Origin: Semisulcospira habei
Lineage: Eukaryota > Mollusca > Gastropoda > Semisulcospiridae
Reading direction: 5' to 3'
DNA: 64,000 nt
NCBI GenBank assembly: GCA_036245525.1
Contig: BTPG01000001.1
Coordinates: 181,085,076-181,149,075, forward strand
Shown: one piece after another, positions 34,521-43,342 of the stretch
Layout of the letters: every line of letters starts with the position of its first letter
Position numbering within the stretch: position 1 is the stretch's first letter
Program-made: the position numbers and the translations under genes
The notes under the pieces: generated by a model
Told to the model about the DNA's origin: nothing
What the model saw: only the letters and a program-made list of their open reading frames with translations
Database searches by the model: none

Positions 34521-35618
34521 TATCATCAGATGCAGATGTAAACAGAACACTAGTTGACAATCTTGGCAGAGCAATTGTTAGAACTATTAAAGTAAAACTT
34601 GAAGGACAGGAAGTGTTTAGTCTTGACGACTCTGATGTGTTCTACTGTTACAAAGACCTTTGGCTCACAAGAGAAGAACGAGAAGACCGTGTTTACCAAG
34701 GCATACAGTCTGATAATGTTGGTAAACTTCGAATCAATGCTGGAGATAAATCAACGTCAGCAGCCCAGGACGTTATTATAGCAGAAACATATGGAACCAG
34801 ATTTTACATTCCACTTGAGTTTGAAATCCTAACAGCTCATTTGCCTTATTATCAAGGGGCACTGAATGACCGTCTGAGCTTTGAACTAACTTTCAATGAC
34901 TACTCCAAAGTTATAAAATCATCTGCCACAGATGCAACATACAAGATCTCTAACATTTCCTTGGAATATGAAATTGTCACACACACTGATCTAGCCAGAC
35001 TCATTCAAAATCAGTATCAGTCAAGACTGCCAATTTATTATGACAGGGTGATTAGACATAGTTTAATGCAAAAAGACAAGAGTGACCCAATGTGGAATAT
35101 AAACTTGAACACACCAGCTAGGTCACTGAAAGGTATTCTTATGTTGTTTGTTGAACCAGCAGATCCATATAAACGGGATTCAGAAAAATTCTACAATCCT
35201 AAGATTACACATTTGTCCTGCACAATTGAAGGCCGTCCTAATCAAGTGTATGCGTCTGGAATGTTACCTTATCAACACTATGATGAGATCACAAAGTATT
35301 TTGCGGGAGGAAGGATTAGAGATAAACCCGCAAACATAGTGTGCAAAGATCTACATCTGTATGATGTAAGGATTGGTCAATACCTTACAAACAAATACGC
35401 ACTGTGGCTAGACCTTCATAGTACAGATGATGATTACCTTCATGGGTCAGGTCGAACTGTCGAGAACGGTAGTGATGGAATAACAATTCAGATACAAAAG
35501 AAGGTTGAAACAGCTGCAGCCATAAACATATATTTGTATTTGATTTATGATGCACAACTCAATATTGCAGAAAGCAGACTGAGTGGACACATATATTAAA
35601 ATTATATTGTGTATTAAA

Positions 35619-36230
35619 ATGAACCAGAGCTTAATGACCCTTGACCCCCATTGTGGCTTATTTGTTGGTGCCACAGGGTGTGGGAAAACTCAATTCGTAC
35701 TTGACTTATTACAAACAAGATACATCCACCATTTTGAAAACATTGTAATATTTTGTCCTACAATCAAACACAACAAAGCTTATCACAATCGTTTATTCAT
35801 TTGGACTGACAACAACATTTACTTAGTTGACCCTGAAAAGAAACTGAATGACTACCTACAATATTTTTACAAGCAATTTGAAGGACAGTCAACATTGTTT
35901 ATTGTTGATGACTGTTCTGCAGAGAAAGACATTGTCAAAAAGAGAAACACTCTATCAGAACTTGCCTTCAGTGGCAGACATGCAAATGTTAGTGTATGGA
36001 TTCTCACTCAGAAATATAATGCTGTACTAAAAGATTTTCGTGAACAGTTAAAGTTTATCTGTTTGTTTTACTGTAAGGATCGTGACAGCTTTGAAGACTG
36101 TCTCAGAGAAAACGATGTCATCCCAAATAAGCATGAACGTGATGATGTAAAAAATAAACTAAAATCAACTAAGCATCTAAAGCTTATTTTAAAGACAGAT
36201 CAGCCCACAGGGTATGGGTTAGTAAATTAA
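35619..36230 (+). CDS. Packaging ATPase, A32/FtsK-HerA type
   Basis: 203 residues. ATG at 35619 is chosen because it follows the capsid stop by 19 bp and has a TATTAAAATG context; an upstream start at 35583 would overlap the capsid gene. The Walker A motif is GATGCGKT (about residues 16-23), Walker B is LFIVDD (about 93-98), and a sensor-like ILTQK lies near 130. This is the short ATPase typical of Polintons and their relatives, thought to drive DNA into the capsid. The frame is intact and lies between capsid and PolB. Confidence 0.9.
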   Translation: MNQSLMTLDPHCGLFVGATGCGKTQFVLDLLQTRYIHHFENIVIFCPTIKHNKAYHNRLFIWTDNNIYLVDPEKKLNDYLQYFYKQFEGQSTLFIVDDCSAEKDIVKKRNTLSELAFSGRHANVSVWILTQKYNAVLKDFREQLKFICLFYCKDRDSFEDCLRENDVIPNKHERDDVKNKLKSTKHLKLILKTDQPTGYGLVN

Positions 36231-36256
36231 TTTATTCTTTTGTTTGTCTAATAAAA

Positions 36257-36634
36257 ATGACAGACGTACAAACCCAAGTGATTGATGTTACAGAATGCTT
36301 CAAAGATGTTATGCACTTTACTGACTTAAAATCACGTGTGTTTGGACCCAGCTTTAAACTCTCAACACCGACAATAAGAATATACACGACATATAATGTT
36401 ACTTTGGAATATTCAGATGGATTACCACATTATGATTTTGAGACTGTTGATCTTAAGACAAATGCTTTTAAAGTTTATAATGCTAACAGTGGCCACTTGC
36501 ATTGGTTTGAGGTACTGTGTGAAGACATATTTGTTCAATTAAGAAAACTACATTGTTACATTGAAAGTGTTACATTTAATAAAGTGATATTACACCTGCA
36601 GGACAAGACTTCAAGACAAACACCAGGAAAGTAG
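36257..36634 (+). CDS. Maverick small conserved-looking protein, 125 residues
   Basis: ATG in the context CTAATAAAAATG, starting MTDVQTQVIDVTEC. Mixed alpha/beta, no membrane segment or Cys pattern. It lies between ATPase and PolB in the same orientation, 26 bp after the ATPase stop, so it is probably expressed with them. I do not recognise the family. Confidence 0.6.
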   Translation: MTDVQTQVIDVTECFKDVMHFTDLKSRVFGPSFKLSTPTIRIYTTYNVTLEYSDGLPHYDFETVDLKTNAFKVYNANSGHLHWFEVLCEDIFVQLRKLHCYIESVTFNKVILHLQDKTSRQTPGK

Positions 36635-36730
36635 TTGACTTGTTTATCATAACTACAGATAATACAGTATTACATATGGTGTGACAGTGATAATTTTTTT
36701 TTCATTTATTATTTTGACGGACAAATAAAA

Positions 36731-39700
36731 ATGACGGACAATGCTCAAAGCCCTGGCCCATCAAACCCTGGCTCATCAAGCTTAAGAAACGTGTTTCACA
36801 CAACAAACTTGCCTATATCTAATACTAATAATGTTTATGAATCAATAGAAAACTCTTTTTCTGTCATACAAGATAATCTTCTTACAGGCAGTGTGAAGAT
36901 TCAGATTGTTGCAAAAATAGAATTTACTAGAGTGGATTGTGAAGTGATTGTATCGTACATATCAACAAGACAACACACAGTTAACACAAGAAGGGAATTG
37001 GAGAACGTGTTTAGAGACAGACTATTACCTGACTTCCTTCAGGCAATTGACAGTGCAAAAATGAAGGGGTCTGGTTGGCACAAAGGACATGTACATGAAC
37101 TACAATTAAAGCAGTCAAGGTATCATCCTATACTAGGTAAATCGTGGATACCACTGCCAACAGAGGTTGCAAACAAAAAGGCTGTTGTTAACATACAGAA
37201 CAATGACAATTACTGTTTCATGTGGTGTGTGCTTGCTAAACTACACTTTACAAAATCAAAACCTGAACGTGTATCTAACTACATCAAATTTGTAAATGAA
37301 CTCAACTTTAGTGGCATTGAGTTCCCTGTTAAAATAGAGGACATAGACTTGTTTGAAAAACTAAATCCTGGTATATCTGTAAATGTGTATGTGTGGGATA
37401 ATGAATCTGTTGACAAGTTACAACCAATTAGAGTATCACCAATTGCCCCAACCTATGGACAGTCAGAAGATAAGCATGTTGACATGTTACTAATAAGCTC
37501 TGGTGATAACTTCCACTACACAATTATTAGGAGTATGTCACGTCTAATTCATAATCATGTATCAAAACACAATGGTAAACAAGAAGTGTGTAAGAGATGT
37601 TTACAAAGGTTCTCCTCTATTGCAGTGGCACATAAACACGTCCTGCATTGTAGGTCAGCTGATGACATACAAACTGTACTTAAGTATCCAGATCCTGGTA
37701 GTCAAGTATATTTTAAGAACTATGGGAATCAACAAAAGCTGCCGTTTGTAGTGTATGCTGATTTTGAATCACTGGTAGTACCATATGAGGGTCCTGTTCC
37801 AGAATCATTACCAAAGACTATAAAACTAAGTGACCAAGTGGTGTGTTCTTTCGGATACATTCTTGTTAGGTCAGATGGGCAGCATTCAGAACCTGTTATC
37901 TACAGTGGTGAAAATGCAGCATGTCTGTTTTTAACAGAAATGAGACATCTGTATAGTCAGGTAGTACAGTATCTCACAACATGCCAGATGCCTTTGGTGA
38001 TGACAGAAGAAGACAAATTAAAATTTGATACAGCAGAGAAGTGTTGGATTTGTGAACAACCCCTCCAGGGTGATAAAGTTCGTGACCATGATCACATAAC
38101 TGGATGTTACAGAGGTGCCGCGCATAACAATTGTAACTTGCTATTAAAAACAGATCCTAAGACATACAAGTTACCAATCTTTTTCCACAATCTGAAGGGA
38201 TATGATTCACACATTATCATGCAGGCTGTGGATGAATCTTTCAAAAACATTAATTGTATTGCGCAGACAACTGAAAAATACTTGACTTTTAGGTTAGACA
38301 AATTAGCATTTTATGACTCTATGCAACATTTGTCTTTAGGTCTTGCTAGTCTGGCAGAAGGACTGACTGAGTATCCAATAACAAGTAAATATTTTGAACC
38401 AGACTTAATCAAAAAAGGTGTTTATCCGTATGAGTACATCAGTGACTGGGTAGTGTTTGAAGAAACAAGACTGCCACCAAAAGATAAATTTTATTCTACA
38501 CTAACTGGCAAAGGTATTTCTGACTCTGAATATCAGCATGCACTTGATGCGTGGGATAAATTGGGGTGTCAGACAATTGGTGACTATCATGACCAGTACT
38601 TAAAGGCAGACGTTTGTTTGCTAGCAAACGTATTTGAAAGTTACCGTGAAAAGGGGTTGTTACACTACAAGCTTGACCCTGCTTGTTACATAACTAGTCC
38701 TGGCATGACATGGGATGCATTTTTGAAATCCAGTAAGATATCTATAGACCTGTTGTCTGATCGTACGATGGGTGAAATGGTGGAACGTGGATTGAGGGGA
38801 GGGATTAGTATTGCAGCAAATAACTACGCCAGATCCAACAATAAATATCTTGATGACCTTGACCAGGGTTTTGACCCCTCAAGGTCAAGGTCATTCATTA
38901 CGTACCTTGACGCTAATAACCTTTACGGATTCGCGATGTGTGAGTTATTGCCCTTGAAAAACTTTTGTCTGTATGATTTGTCACAGTATGATGTAACAGG
39001 GTTAACTAACAATATTATGAATCATGACCGAAACGACGCGAAGGGTTGGATCTTTGAAGTCGACCTGGAGTACCCACATCATCTACACAATTACCATAAT
39101 GATTATCCATTGGCTGTTGAGAAAATGAGTATGACAGGGAAAAAAGAAGACACTAAACTTGTACCAAATTTGAATGACAAATTCAATTACGTTTGCCACT
39201 ATCAATTGTTACAGTTTTACATCAGACACGGGTTAGTACTAAAGAAAGTTCACAGAGGCATTCAATTTGATCAGAGTGCTTTCATGAAAGATTACATAAT
39301 GAAGAACACAACCCTCCGTGCCAGAGACAGTAACACTGCATTTGACAAAGACTTCTTTAAGCTTATGAACAATGCCTGTTTTGGCAAGACAATGGAAAAT
39401 CCTCATCGCCGCAAAGATGTGAGAATGGTAACAACTGAATTGGGTGCAATTAAACTTACAGGTAAGCCACAGTACACAGGGTACAAAGAGTTTCATTCAT
39501 CATTGTATGCAGTGTCACTCAAAAAAAAGATTGTTAAACTGGACAAGCCAGTATTCATTGGTATGGCAATTCTTGAGTTGTCAAAACTGTTGATGCTTGA
39601 ATTTTATTATGATTACTTCAAATTAAAGTATCCTGAGTGTCGATTGTTATACACTGACACTGACTCTATGATCATTGATGTGTGTACTGAAGACTTTTAT

Positions 39701-40216
39701 GAAGACATGAAAACAGAGTTACACATGTATGACACATCTGACTATCCTAAGGAACATCCACTGTTCAGCACACAAAACAAGAAAGTGCCTGGTAAGTTTA
39801 AAGATGAACTAAATGGTGTGCCTATAGTTGAGTACGTTGGACTGAGATCAAAAATGTATTCTATACTGTACCAGAAGGGTAGTCAGTCAAAAGCCAAAGG
39901 TATCAAGAAAACAGCAATAAAAAATAAAGACATACGTCATGAACATTACAAGCAAGTGTTAGATGGTGCATTGATACCTGACTATCCAAACAAGTCACTG
40001 AGATCAAATAAACATAATCTTGAAATGATCCAAACACATAAGAAGTCACTTGCAGTTGGAGACACGAAACGTGTTTTTCACACTAAGGAAAAAGCTTATG
40101 CACCTGGACATTACAGGCTCAAGTTATCTGAAGACATAGCTGATGAACTGGTTGATGAATTAATTGACGACTTAGTTACTGAAATGAGTAACGGTGTCTG
40201 GGGGAATAATCTGTAA
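36731..40216 (+). CDS. PolB: Protein-primed family B DNA polymerase
   Basis: 1161 residues, fully open, ATG after AAATAAAA. N-terminal extension (1-330) with NNDNYCFMWCVLAKLH (about 155-170) and GDNFHYTIIRSMSRL (about 257-271), then a zinc-finger-like CKRC...H...H...C block (about 287-307). Exonuclease motifs: YADFES (about 341), FHNLKGYD (about 485) and YLKADVCLL (about 630). A CWIC...HDHITGCYRGAAHNNCN block (about 437-470) looks like an HNH or zinc-binding insertion. Polymerase motifs: LDANNLYG (about 724), NNACFGKTMEN (about 878) and YTDTDSM (about 973). It would replicate the linear element using a terminal protein primer. The 3' end overlaps the convergent integrase gene by 45 bp. Confidence 0.97.
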   Translation: MTDNAQSPGPSNPGSSSLRNVFHTTNLPISNTNNVYESIENSFSVIQDNLLTGSVKIQIVAKIEFTRVDCEVIVSYISTRQHTVNTRRELENVFRDRLLPDFLQAIDSAKMKGSGWHKGHVHELQLKQSRYHPILGKSWIPLPTEVANKKAVVNIQNNDNYCFMWCVLAKLHFTKSKPERVSNYIKFVNELNFSGIEFPVKIEDIDLFEKLNPGISVNVYVWDNESVDKLQPIRVSPIAPTYGQSEDKHVDMLLISSGDNFHYTIIRSMSRLIHNHVSKHNGKQEVCKRCLQRFSSIAVAHKHVLHCRSADDIQTVLKYPDPGSQVYFKNYGNQQKLPFVVYADFESLVVPYEGPVPESLPKTIKLSDQVVCSFGYILVRSDGQHSEPVIYSGENAACLFLTEMRHLYSQVVQYLTTCQMPLVMTEEDKLKFDTAEKCWICEQPLQGDKVRDHDHITGCYRGAAHNNCNLLLKTDPKTYKLPIFFHNLKGYDSHIIMQAVDESFKNINCIAQTTEKYLTFRLDKLAFYDSMQHLSLGLASLAEGLTEYPITSKYFEPDLIKKGVYPYEYISDWVVFEETRLPPKDKFYSTLTGKGISDSEYQHALDAWDKLGCQTIGDYHDQYLKADVCLLANVFESYREKGLLHYKLDPACYITSPGMTWDAFLKSSKISIDLLSDRTMGEMVERGLRGGISIAANNYARSNNKYLDDLDQGFDPSRSRSFITYLDANNLYGFAMCELLPLKNFCLYDLSQYDVTGLTNNIMNHDRNDAKGWIFEVDLEYPHHLHNYHNDYPLAVEKMSMTGKKEDTKLVPNLNDKFNYVCHYQLLQFYIRHGLVLKKVHRGIQFDQSAFMKDYIMKNTTLRARDSNTAFDKDFFKLMNNACFGKTMENPHRRKDVRMVTTELGAIKLTGKPQYTGYKEFHSSLYAVSLKKKIVKLDKPVFIGMAILELSKLLMLEFYYDYFKLKYPECRLLYTDTDSMIIDVCTEDFYEDMKTELHMYDTSDYPKEHPLFSTQNKKVPGKFKDELNGVPIVEYVGLRSKMYSILYQKGSQSKAKGIKKTAIKNKDIRHEHYKQVLDGALIPDYPNKSLRSNKHNLEMIQTHKKSLAVGDTKRVFHTKEKAYAPGHYRLKLSEDIADELVDELIDDLVTEMSNGVWGNNL

Positions 40217-41137
40217 TTCTTCTCTGACAAATGCCCTCTGGGGTGCAGGCTCATACAGGTAATATATTGTTGCGTCAAGACTGGGGACTATTTTTTTTAT
40301 ATTGTGTACAGACGTTGACCAGATGGGGTCTGTTGCCCTGCGCTTCACGTCGTTCTCGGCCTCTCCTGGTTGATATAGATATCTCACCTGTTTAGTAAAT
40401 AAACTTGTGTCTGGTGCTGGGGTTGGACCTGTTTTTGGCTCTGCAATTGTTTTCAATTTAATAGCATCAGCAGGTTTTGGGTGTCCTTCATTGTTCATTG
40501 CTTTTATCACATGTGGTAATCTCTTAACCCACTCAGTGTTACGGGTGTCATGCATGAGTTCCTTAGAATATTGATAGCTGAAAAGTCTCTCTGATAATTG
40601 TTTGTTAAAGTTCTCTACAACTGCCTGTGATCTGTGTACACCTGGAATGCCTCATCTAACCAGTACACCATGCTTAGCAAATAACTGATTAACTGCACCT
40701 TTAAATTCTGATCCGTCATCGACCTGCACAAGTCTGGGGTATTTCAGGGGGCCTCTTTTGTAGATACTTGATAAAGCAGTCGCAACTGTGGTAGCAGTTT
40801 TGTCAGATATGGGTTCAGCGTCTTTGTACCTTGAAGCAATGTCTACAACAGTTAATGCATACTTGTATCGTTTCTTTCTTATTGTGTCATGTGGTAAGAA
40901 CAAAAGGTCCATTTGGTGTGTGTCATTTGGTGTTGTGTTCTCAAAATGAGGTCTTGTTATCTTTCTTGGAGCAGGGAGATATATCTGCCAAATTGCCTGC
41001 CTCTGTAACCATTGCTTGACTTGATTGAGTGATACATCTCCGCCCACAGCGGCATGTAATTTCTGAATAGCGGTTGCTCCTTTATAATACCCTGATGGTG
41101 AGTAATATATTTTCGATAGTTTATTTTCGGCTGCCAT
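40172..41137 (-). pseudogene. INT: Maverick integrase (retroviral type), one nonsense codon
   Basis: One continuous frame with a single TGA at 40652-40654. Counted from the upstream ATG at 41173, catalytic-core residues are Asp 89 in HQMDLL, Asp 152 in QVDDGSEF, and Glu 187 after the stop in AVVENF; the last two have 34 residues between them, as expected for a DD35E-like core. The likely start is the ATG at 41137; the ATG at 41173 would lie inside the upstream gene. The C-terminal part (to 40172) has a chromo/SH3-like basic-aromatic stretch. The enzyme would insert element ends with 6-bp duplications, as seen at the termini. CGA to TGA by CpG decay is a plausible origin of the stop. Confidence 0.9.
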
Positions 41138-41555
41138 TTTTTCTAGCAATGAAAACTCCAGTAAAATAAACAAATATCATTCCCACTAGAACAAAGATTA
41201 TCTCCCCGTTTCTTTGTTCTGGGCTTGGTTGATAGTAGTCACTTAGTTTTGGTTTCGGTATAGACATGTTTTCACCCATGACAAGAAAATACTCACGAAT
41301 TGCTTCGTCTGTATTTTAAAACGTATGTTGTGCGTGGCCTTCAAGCCTCAATCTTTCATTGATGAAATCAAGTTTCTCAATTCTATTCTTTTCATAATCC
41401 TGCTGGGCTTGTGCGAGTTTCTCATATGCCTCATTGTGACGTTTCATTTCTTCTGCAGATTCTTCTCTACCCATTTTTGAAAAGAGATAGTTTGAACCAC
41501 TGAACGCGAGAGCGTTGACCATCGCACCTCCAATCATAATAGCTATCGTTGCCAT
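41121..41555 (-). pseudogene. Maverick small membrane protein gene, one nonsense codon
   Basis: 145 codons in one frame with a TAA at 41316-41318. The first part (to 41316) starts MATIAIMIGGAMVN with a hydrophobic segment and then a charged helix. After the stop the frame continues open through a KLSDYY block and a single membrane segment (IIFVLVGMIFVYFTGVFIA), ending at 41121. That second part also has its own ATG (41279) and could be made alone as 52 residues. The same overall layout is familiar from other invertebrate Mavericks. It overlaps the integrase start by 17 bp. Function unknown. Confidence 0.65.
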
Positions 41556-41566
41556 ATTTATTTTAT

Positions 41567-41797
41567 TTACATAGAAACATTTTCAGGAATAATTCCCTGC
41601 TTGACAAGAAAATCTTTTGTCGCAATCGACGCTGTGACAACTACAATTAGCTTAGCACTGTCTTCAAAATCTAATCTACTCAGGTCTGCTGATTTCATTT
41701 TGAGTAGATTTTTTCCTAGCATAGAATAAGCTACTGCTAATCCACTGATTACGGCAGAGTGATAGACAAGGTTCATTATGTTCTTTGTGTCGCTCAT
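41567..41797 (-). CDS. Maverick small hydrophobic protein, 76 residues
   Basis: Starts MSDTKNIMNLVYHS. Two hydrophobic stretches (about 12-27 and 48-60) are separated by a short polar loop; a small membrane or virion protein is likely. It ends 11 bp upstream of the next gene on the same strand, so the right-arm minus genes look like one transcription unit. No family recognised. Confidence 0.6.
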   Translation of the reverse strand: MSDTKNIMNLVYHSAVISGLAVAYSMLGKNLLKMKSADLSRLDFEDSAKLIVVVTASIATKDFLVKQGIIPENVSM

Positions 41798-41833
41798 TTT
41801 CTAAGGCAATAAAAATTAAAATAATATTTTTAT

Positions 41834-42301
41834 TTACTGCATATAAAATGGGTCAACGACTTTGGATATTGTTGGTAATGTGGAGACTTCTGGTTTTGTT
41901 TTTGGAGTGTCTGATTTTTTGGTCACTGTACGAGTCTGTGGTTTGTATTTTTTGTATAATTGATACCCTACGTAACCAAATCCGACAACAAATCCGACAA
42001 TTATATATTTTGTTGATTGAGGTTCGGGGTCAGGGTCAGGATCGGGGTTAGACTGGGTTGTTTGTCTCTCACTTTGATGAGGGAGTGACAGTATTGACAC
42101 AGGTCCTGACGATCCTGATGGTGGATCAGTTACATGAGTCTTTTCTGTTTGTGCCTTAAGCTGTAATTTTTTTTGCCTATTATATTCAGCTAATCTTTTT
42201 CCAGCCTCAACCCTGCCTGGACTTTTAGTCTTCGTCACAGTTTGAACCTGTGTCAAAACTGGACTGGGGTTCGGTTGTGGAGTCATCTGGGTTTCGTCCA
42301 T
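41834..42301 (-). CDS. Maverick basic protein with one membrane segment, 155 residues
   Basis: Starts MDETQMTPQP. A basic segment GRVEAGKRLAEYNRQKKLQ (about 29-47) is followed by a Ser/Pro/Asp-rich linker with a DPDPDPEP run, then KYIIVGFVVGFGYVGYQLY (about 98-116) as a membrane helix and a basic tail. It might be a core or membrane-associated minor protein. Its start is overlapped by the upstream gene in another frame. Confidence 0.6.
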   Translation of the reverse strand: MDETQMTPQPNPSPVLTQVQTVTKTKSPGRVEAGKRLAEYNRQKKLQLKAQTEKTHVTDPPSGSSGPVSILSLPHQSERQTTQSNPDPDPDPEPQSTKYIIVGFVVGFGYVGYQLYKKYKPQTRTVTKKSDTPKTKPEVSTLPTISKVVDPFYMQ

Positions 42302-42757
42302 TTTCTTCTGCAGTAAAATTTATTTTTGAAAAATCAATATGACTCCCGGTAACAAGTAAGGTTACCACAGGTGCAAGGTATTTCCAAACTTGTAAAACAT
42401 GACGCATGCTAATTTACCAATTGAACTTGAAACAATAGGATTGCTTTCAAGGTCGTGTGCTAGGCTGTCACTATCCACAGGTAGAAAGTGACTCACTGCT
42501 TTTGTGTATAGACATACAAGAGATCGACTCAAATCACGAGTCATTAGTGAAGCAATGTGATTTTCATATTTAGCATGAAGTTTGATTAGCTCGTCAGCGG
42601 TGAGGGATTCTATGTCTTCTGTCATGTATTGTTTTCCGAGATACGCTTTTCACTTTCCAGAAACAACAACAGACAAAAGACGCTGTTTTTTCGAGTCTAT
42701 GTCTTTGTTTTCTACAGCATTGATATCATTGAGAAGAAGTAATTCGTCTTGATTCAT
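42225..42757 (-). pseudogene. Maverick rightmost small gene, nonsense codon plus frameshift
   Basis: An ATG at 42757 (context TTATAAAATG) opens a frame that meets TGA at 42650-42652 (codon 36) and continues open from 42649, including an internal ATG at 42625, to 42362. Near 42362-42407 the coding sense passes to another frame, which runs to 42225 and contains a hydrophobic YLAPVVTLLVTGSHIDF block. Helical, Leu-rich. It begins 23 bp inside the right terminal repeat and reads inward. Function unknown. Confidence 0.55.
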
Positions 42758-42780
42758 TTTATAATAAAAAATAATAATTT

Positions 42781-42937
42781 TAAATGACATTGATTTTGGA
42801 AACCTTTATTTTACTGAAAAAAATAAGGAGAGACCTAGAAAAACGGGGTTTGTTATTAGACGAGCGATTTGTGATCAAAAACAATGGAATTAAGAGGTCG
42901 TCAAAAAATCTGTTGTATTCTCCATCTTCCTCTCTCT
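42781..42937 (-). repeat. Maverick right terminal inverted repeat
   Basis: Ends CTTCCTCTCTCT at 42937; inverse complement of 22656-22812 with three differences. Outside it lies GAACTG (42938-42943), the partner of the left target duplication. Confidence 0.95.
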
Positions 42938-43342
42938 GAACTGCTTTTACATTGGAGTTGAAAATCCGGACTTTAGTGTGTTGTGACAGCTCTCTGGAAC
43001 TCCACACTTTTTTCAACTGGAGAAAGGCTGCTCTGGCTTTACCGATTCGTGCTCTGACATCTGCATCAGTGCCACCTTTTTTGTCTATGATGCTCCCGAG
43101 ATAGATGAAAAATTAAATGTTAAATGTTTAGGGCTTAACGTCTTTTGTCCACCACGAGGGTGATTTCAAAGACGGGGCAACGAAAAAGGGTCTGAGCAAA
43201 TTTTGACCCAAGCTGGATTCGAACCCGGGACCTTTTGGTCTGAAGGCAAACGCTTTTACCACCGAGCCACCCAGCTCCCCCCGAGATAGATGAAGGACTC
43301 CACCTCCTCCAATGGGGTGCCAGCAACCAAGACTGGTTCTTC
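42938..43342 (-). mobile_element. RTE LINE 5' part, right of the Maverick
   Basis: Minus-strand RTE from its truncated 5' end at about 43342 (inside the coding region, GAAGAACCAGTC in RTE sense) to the Maverick junction at 42943, interrupted by a SINE at 43110-43279. Continues at 22655. Inserted into CR1 with duplication GCCGAAAACTGTT. Confidence 0.9.
43110..43279 (-). mobile_element. tRNA-derived SINE with 15-bp target duplication
   Basis: Duplication CCCGAGATAGATGAA at 43095-43109 and 43280-43294. On the minus strand the A box is TGGCTCGGTGG (43259-43269) and the B box GGTTCGAATCC (43215-43225). A short body ends GACGTTAAGCCCTAAAC and an AT-rich tail. A different family from the SINE at 12299. 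Confidence 0.9.

Larger units (their letters stand above)
31371..35599 (+). pseudogene. MCP: Maverick major capsid protein gene, split by an RTE LINE
   Basis: Coding parts 31371-31575 and 34521-35599 together make 428 codons in register. The LINE at 31588-34520 separates them, with a 12-13 bp target duplication (TATCATCAGACGC/TATCATCAGATGC, one difference). The protein resembles the Polinton double-jelly-roll major capsid family: an N-terminal RQSIVITNNPS block, ELSSDADVNRTLVDNLGRA, then YGTRFYIPLEFEIL with LSFELTF, and a beta-rich C-terminal half. It would assemble a virion shell, with the ATPase gene directly downstream. Family call by pattern recognition; the interruption itself is clear. 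Confidence 0.85.
22656..42937. mobile_element. Complete Maverick/Polinton element, 20.3 kb
   Basis: Self-synthesising DNA transposon with virus-like genes. Directly seen: AG...CT ends, 157-bp inverted termini, a 6-bp target duplication, and the four hallmark genes (protein-primed PolB, integrase, packaging ATPase, major capsid). Gene blocks: a left accessory gene at 23471; a block at 26024-31330; capsid-ATPase-small gene-PolB on the plus strand (31371-40216); integrase and small genes on the minus strand (40172-42757). It has gained at least three later insertions (25815-25881, 26253-26633, 31588-34520). Several genes carry stops, so this copy is not intact. I did not recognise an adenovirus-type maturation protease. 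Confidence 0.95.

Noticed and set aside
36731..40216. A cellular family B polymerase gene
   Set aside because: The motif set, length and neighbours are those of a protein-primed Maverick polymerase, and it lies inside defined terminal repeats.
42780..43016. A 78-codon minus-strand protein spanning 42780-43016
   Set aside because: It is a chance fusion of RTE coding sequence with the Maverick terminal repeat across the integration junction.
43110..43279. A tRNA gene on the minus strand
   Set aside because: Same reasoning, with a clear 15-bp target duplication showing retroposition.
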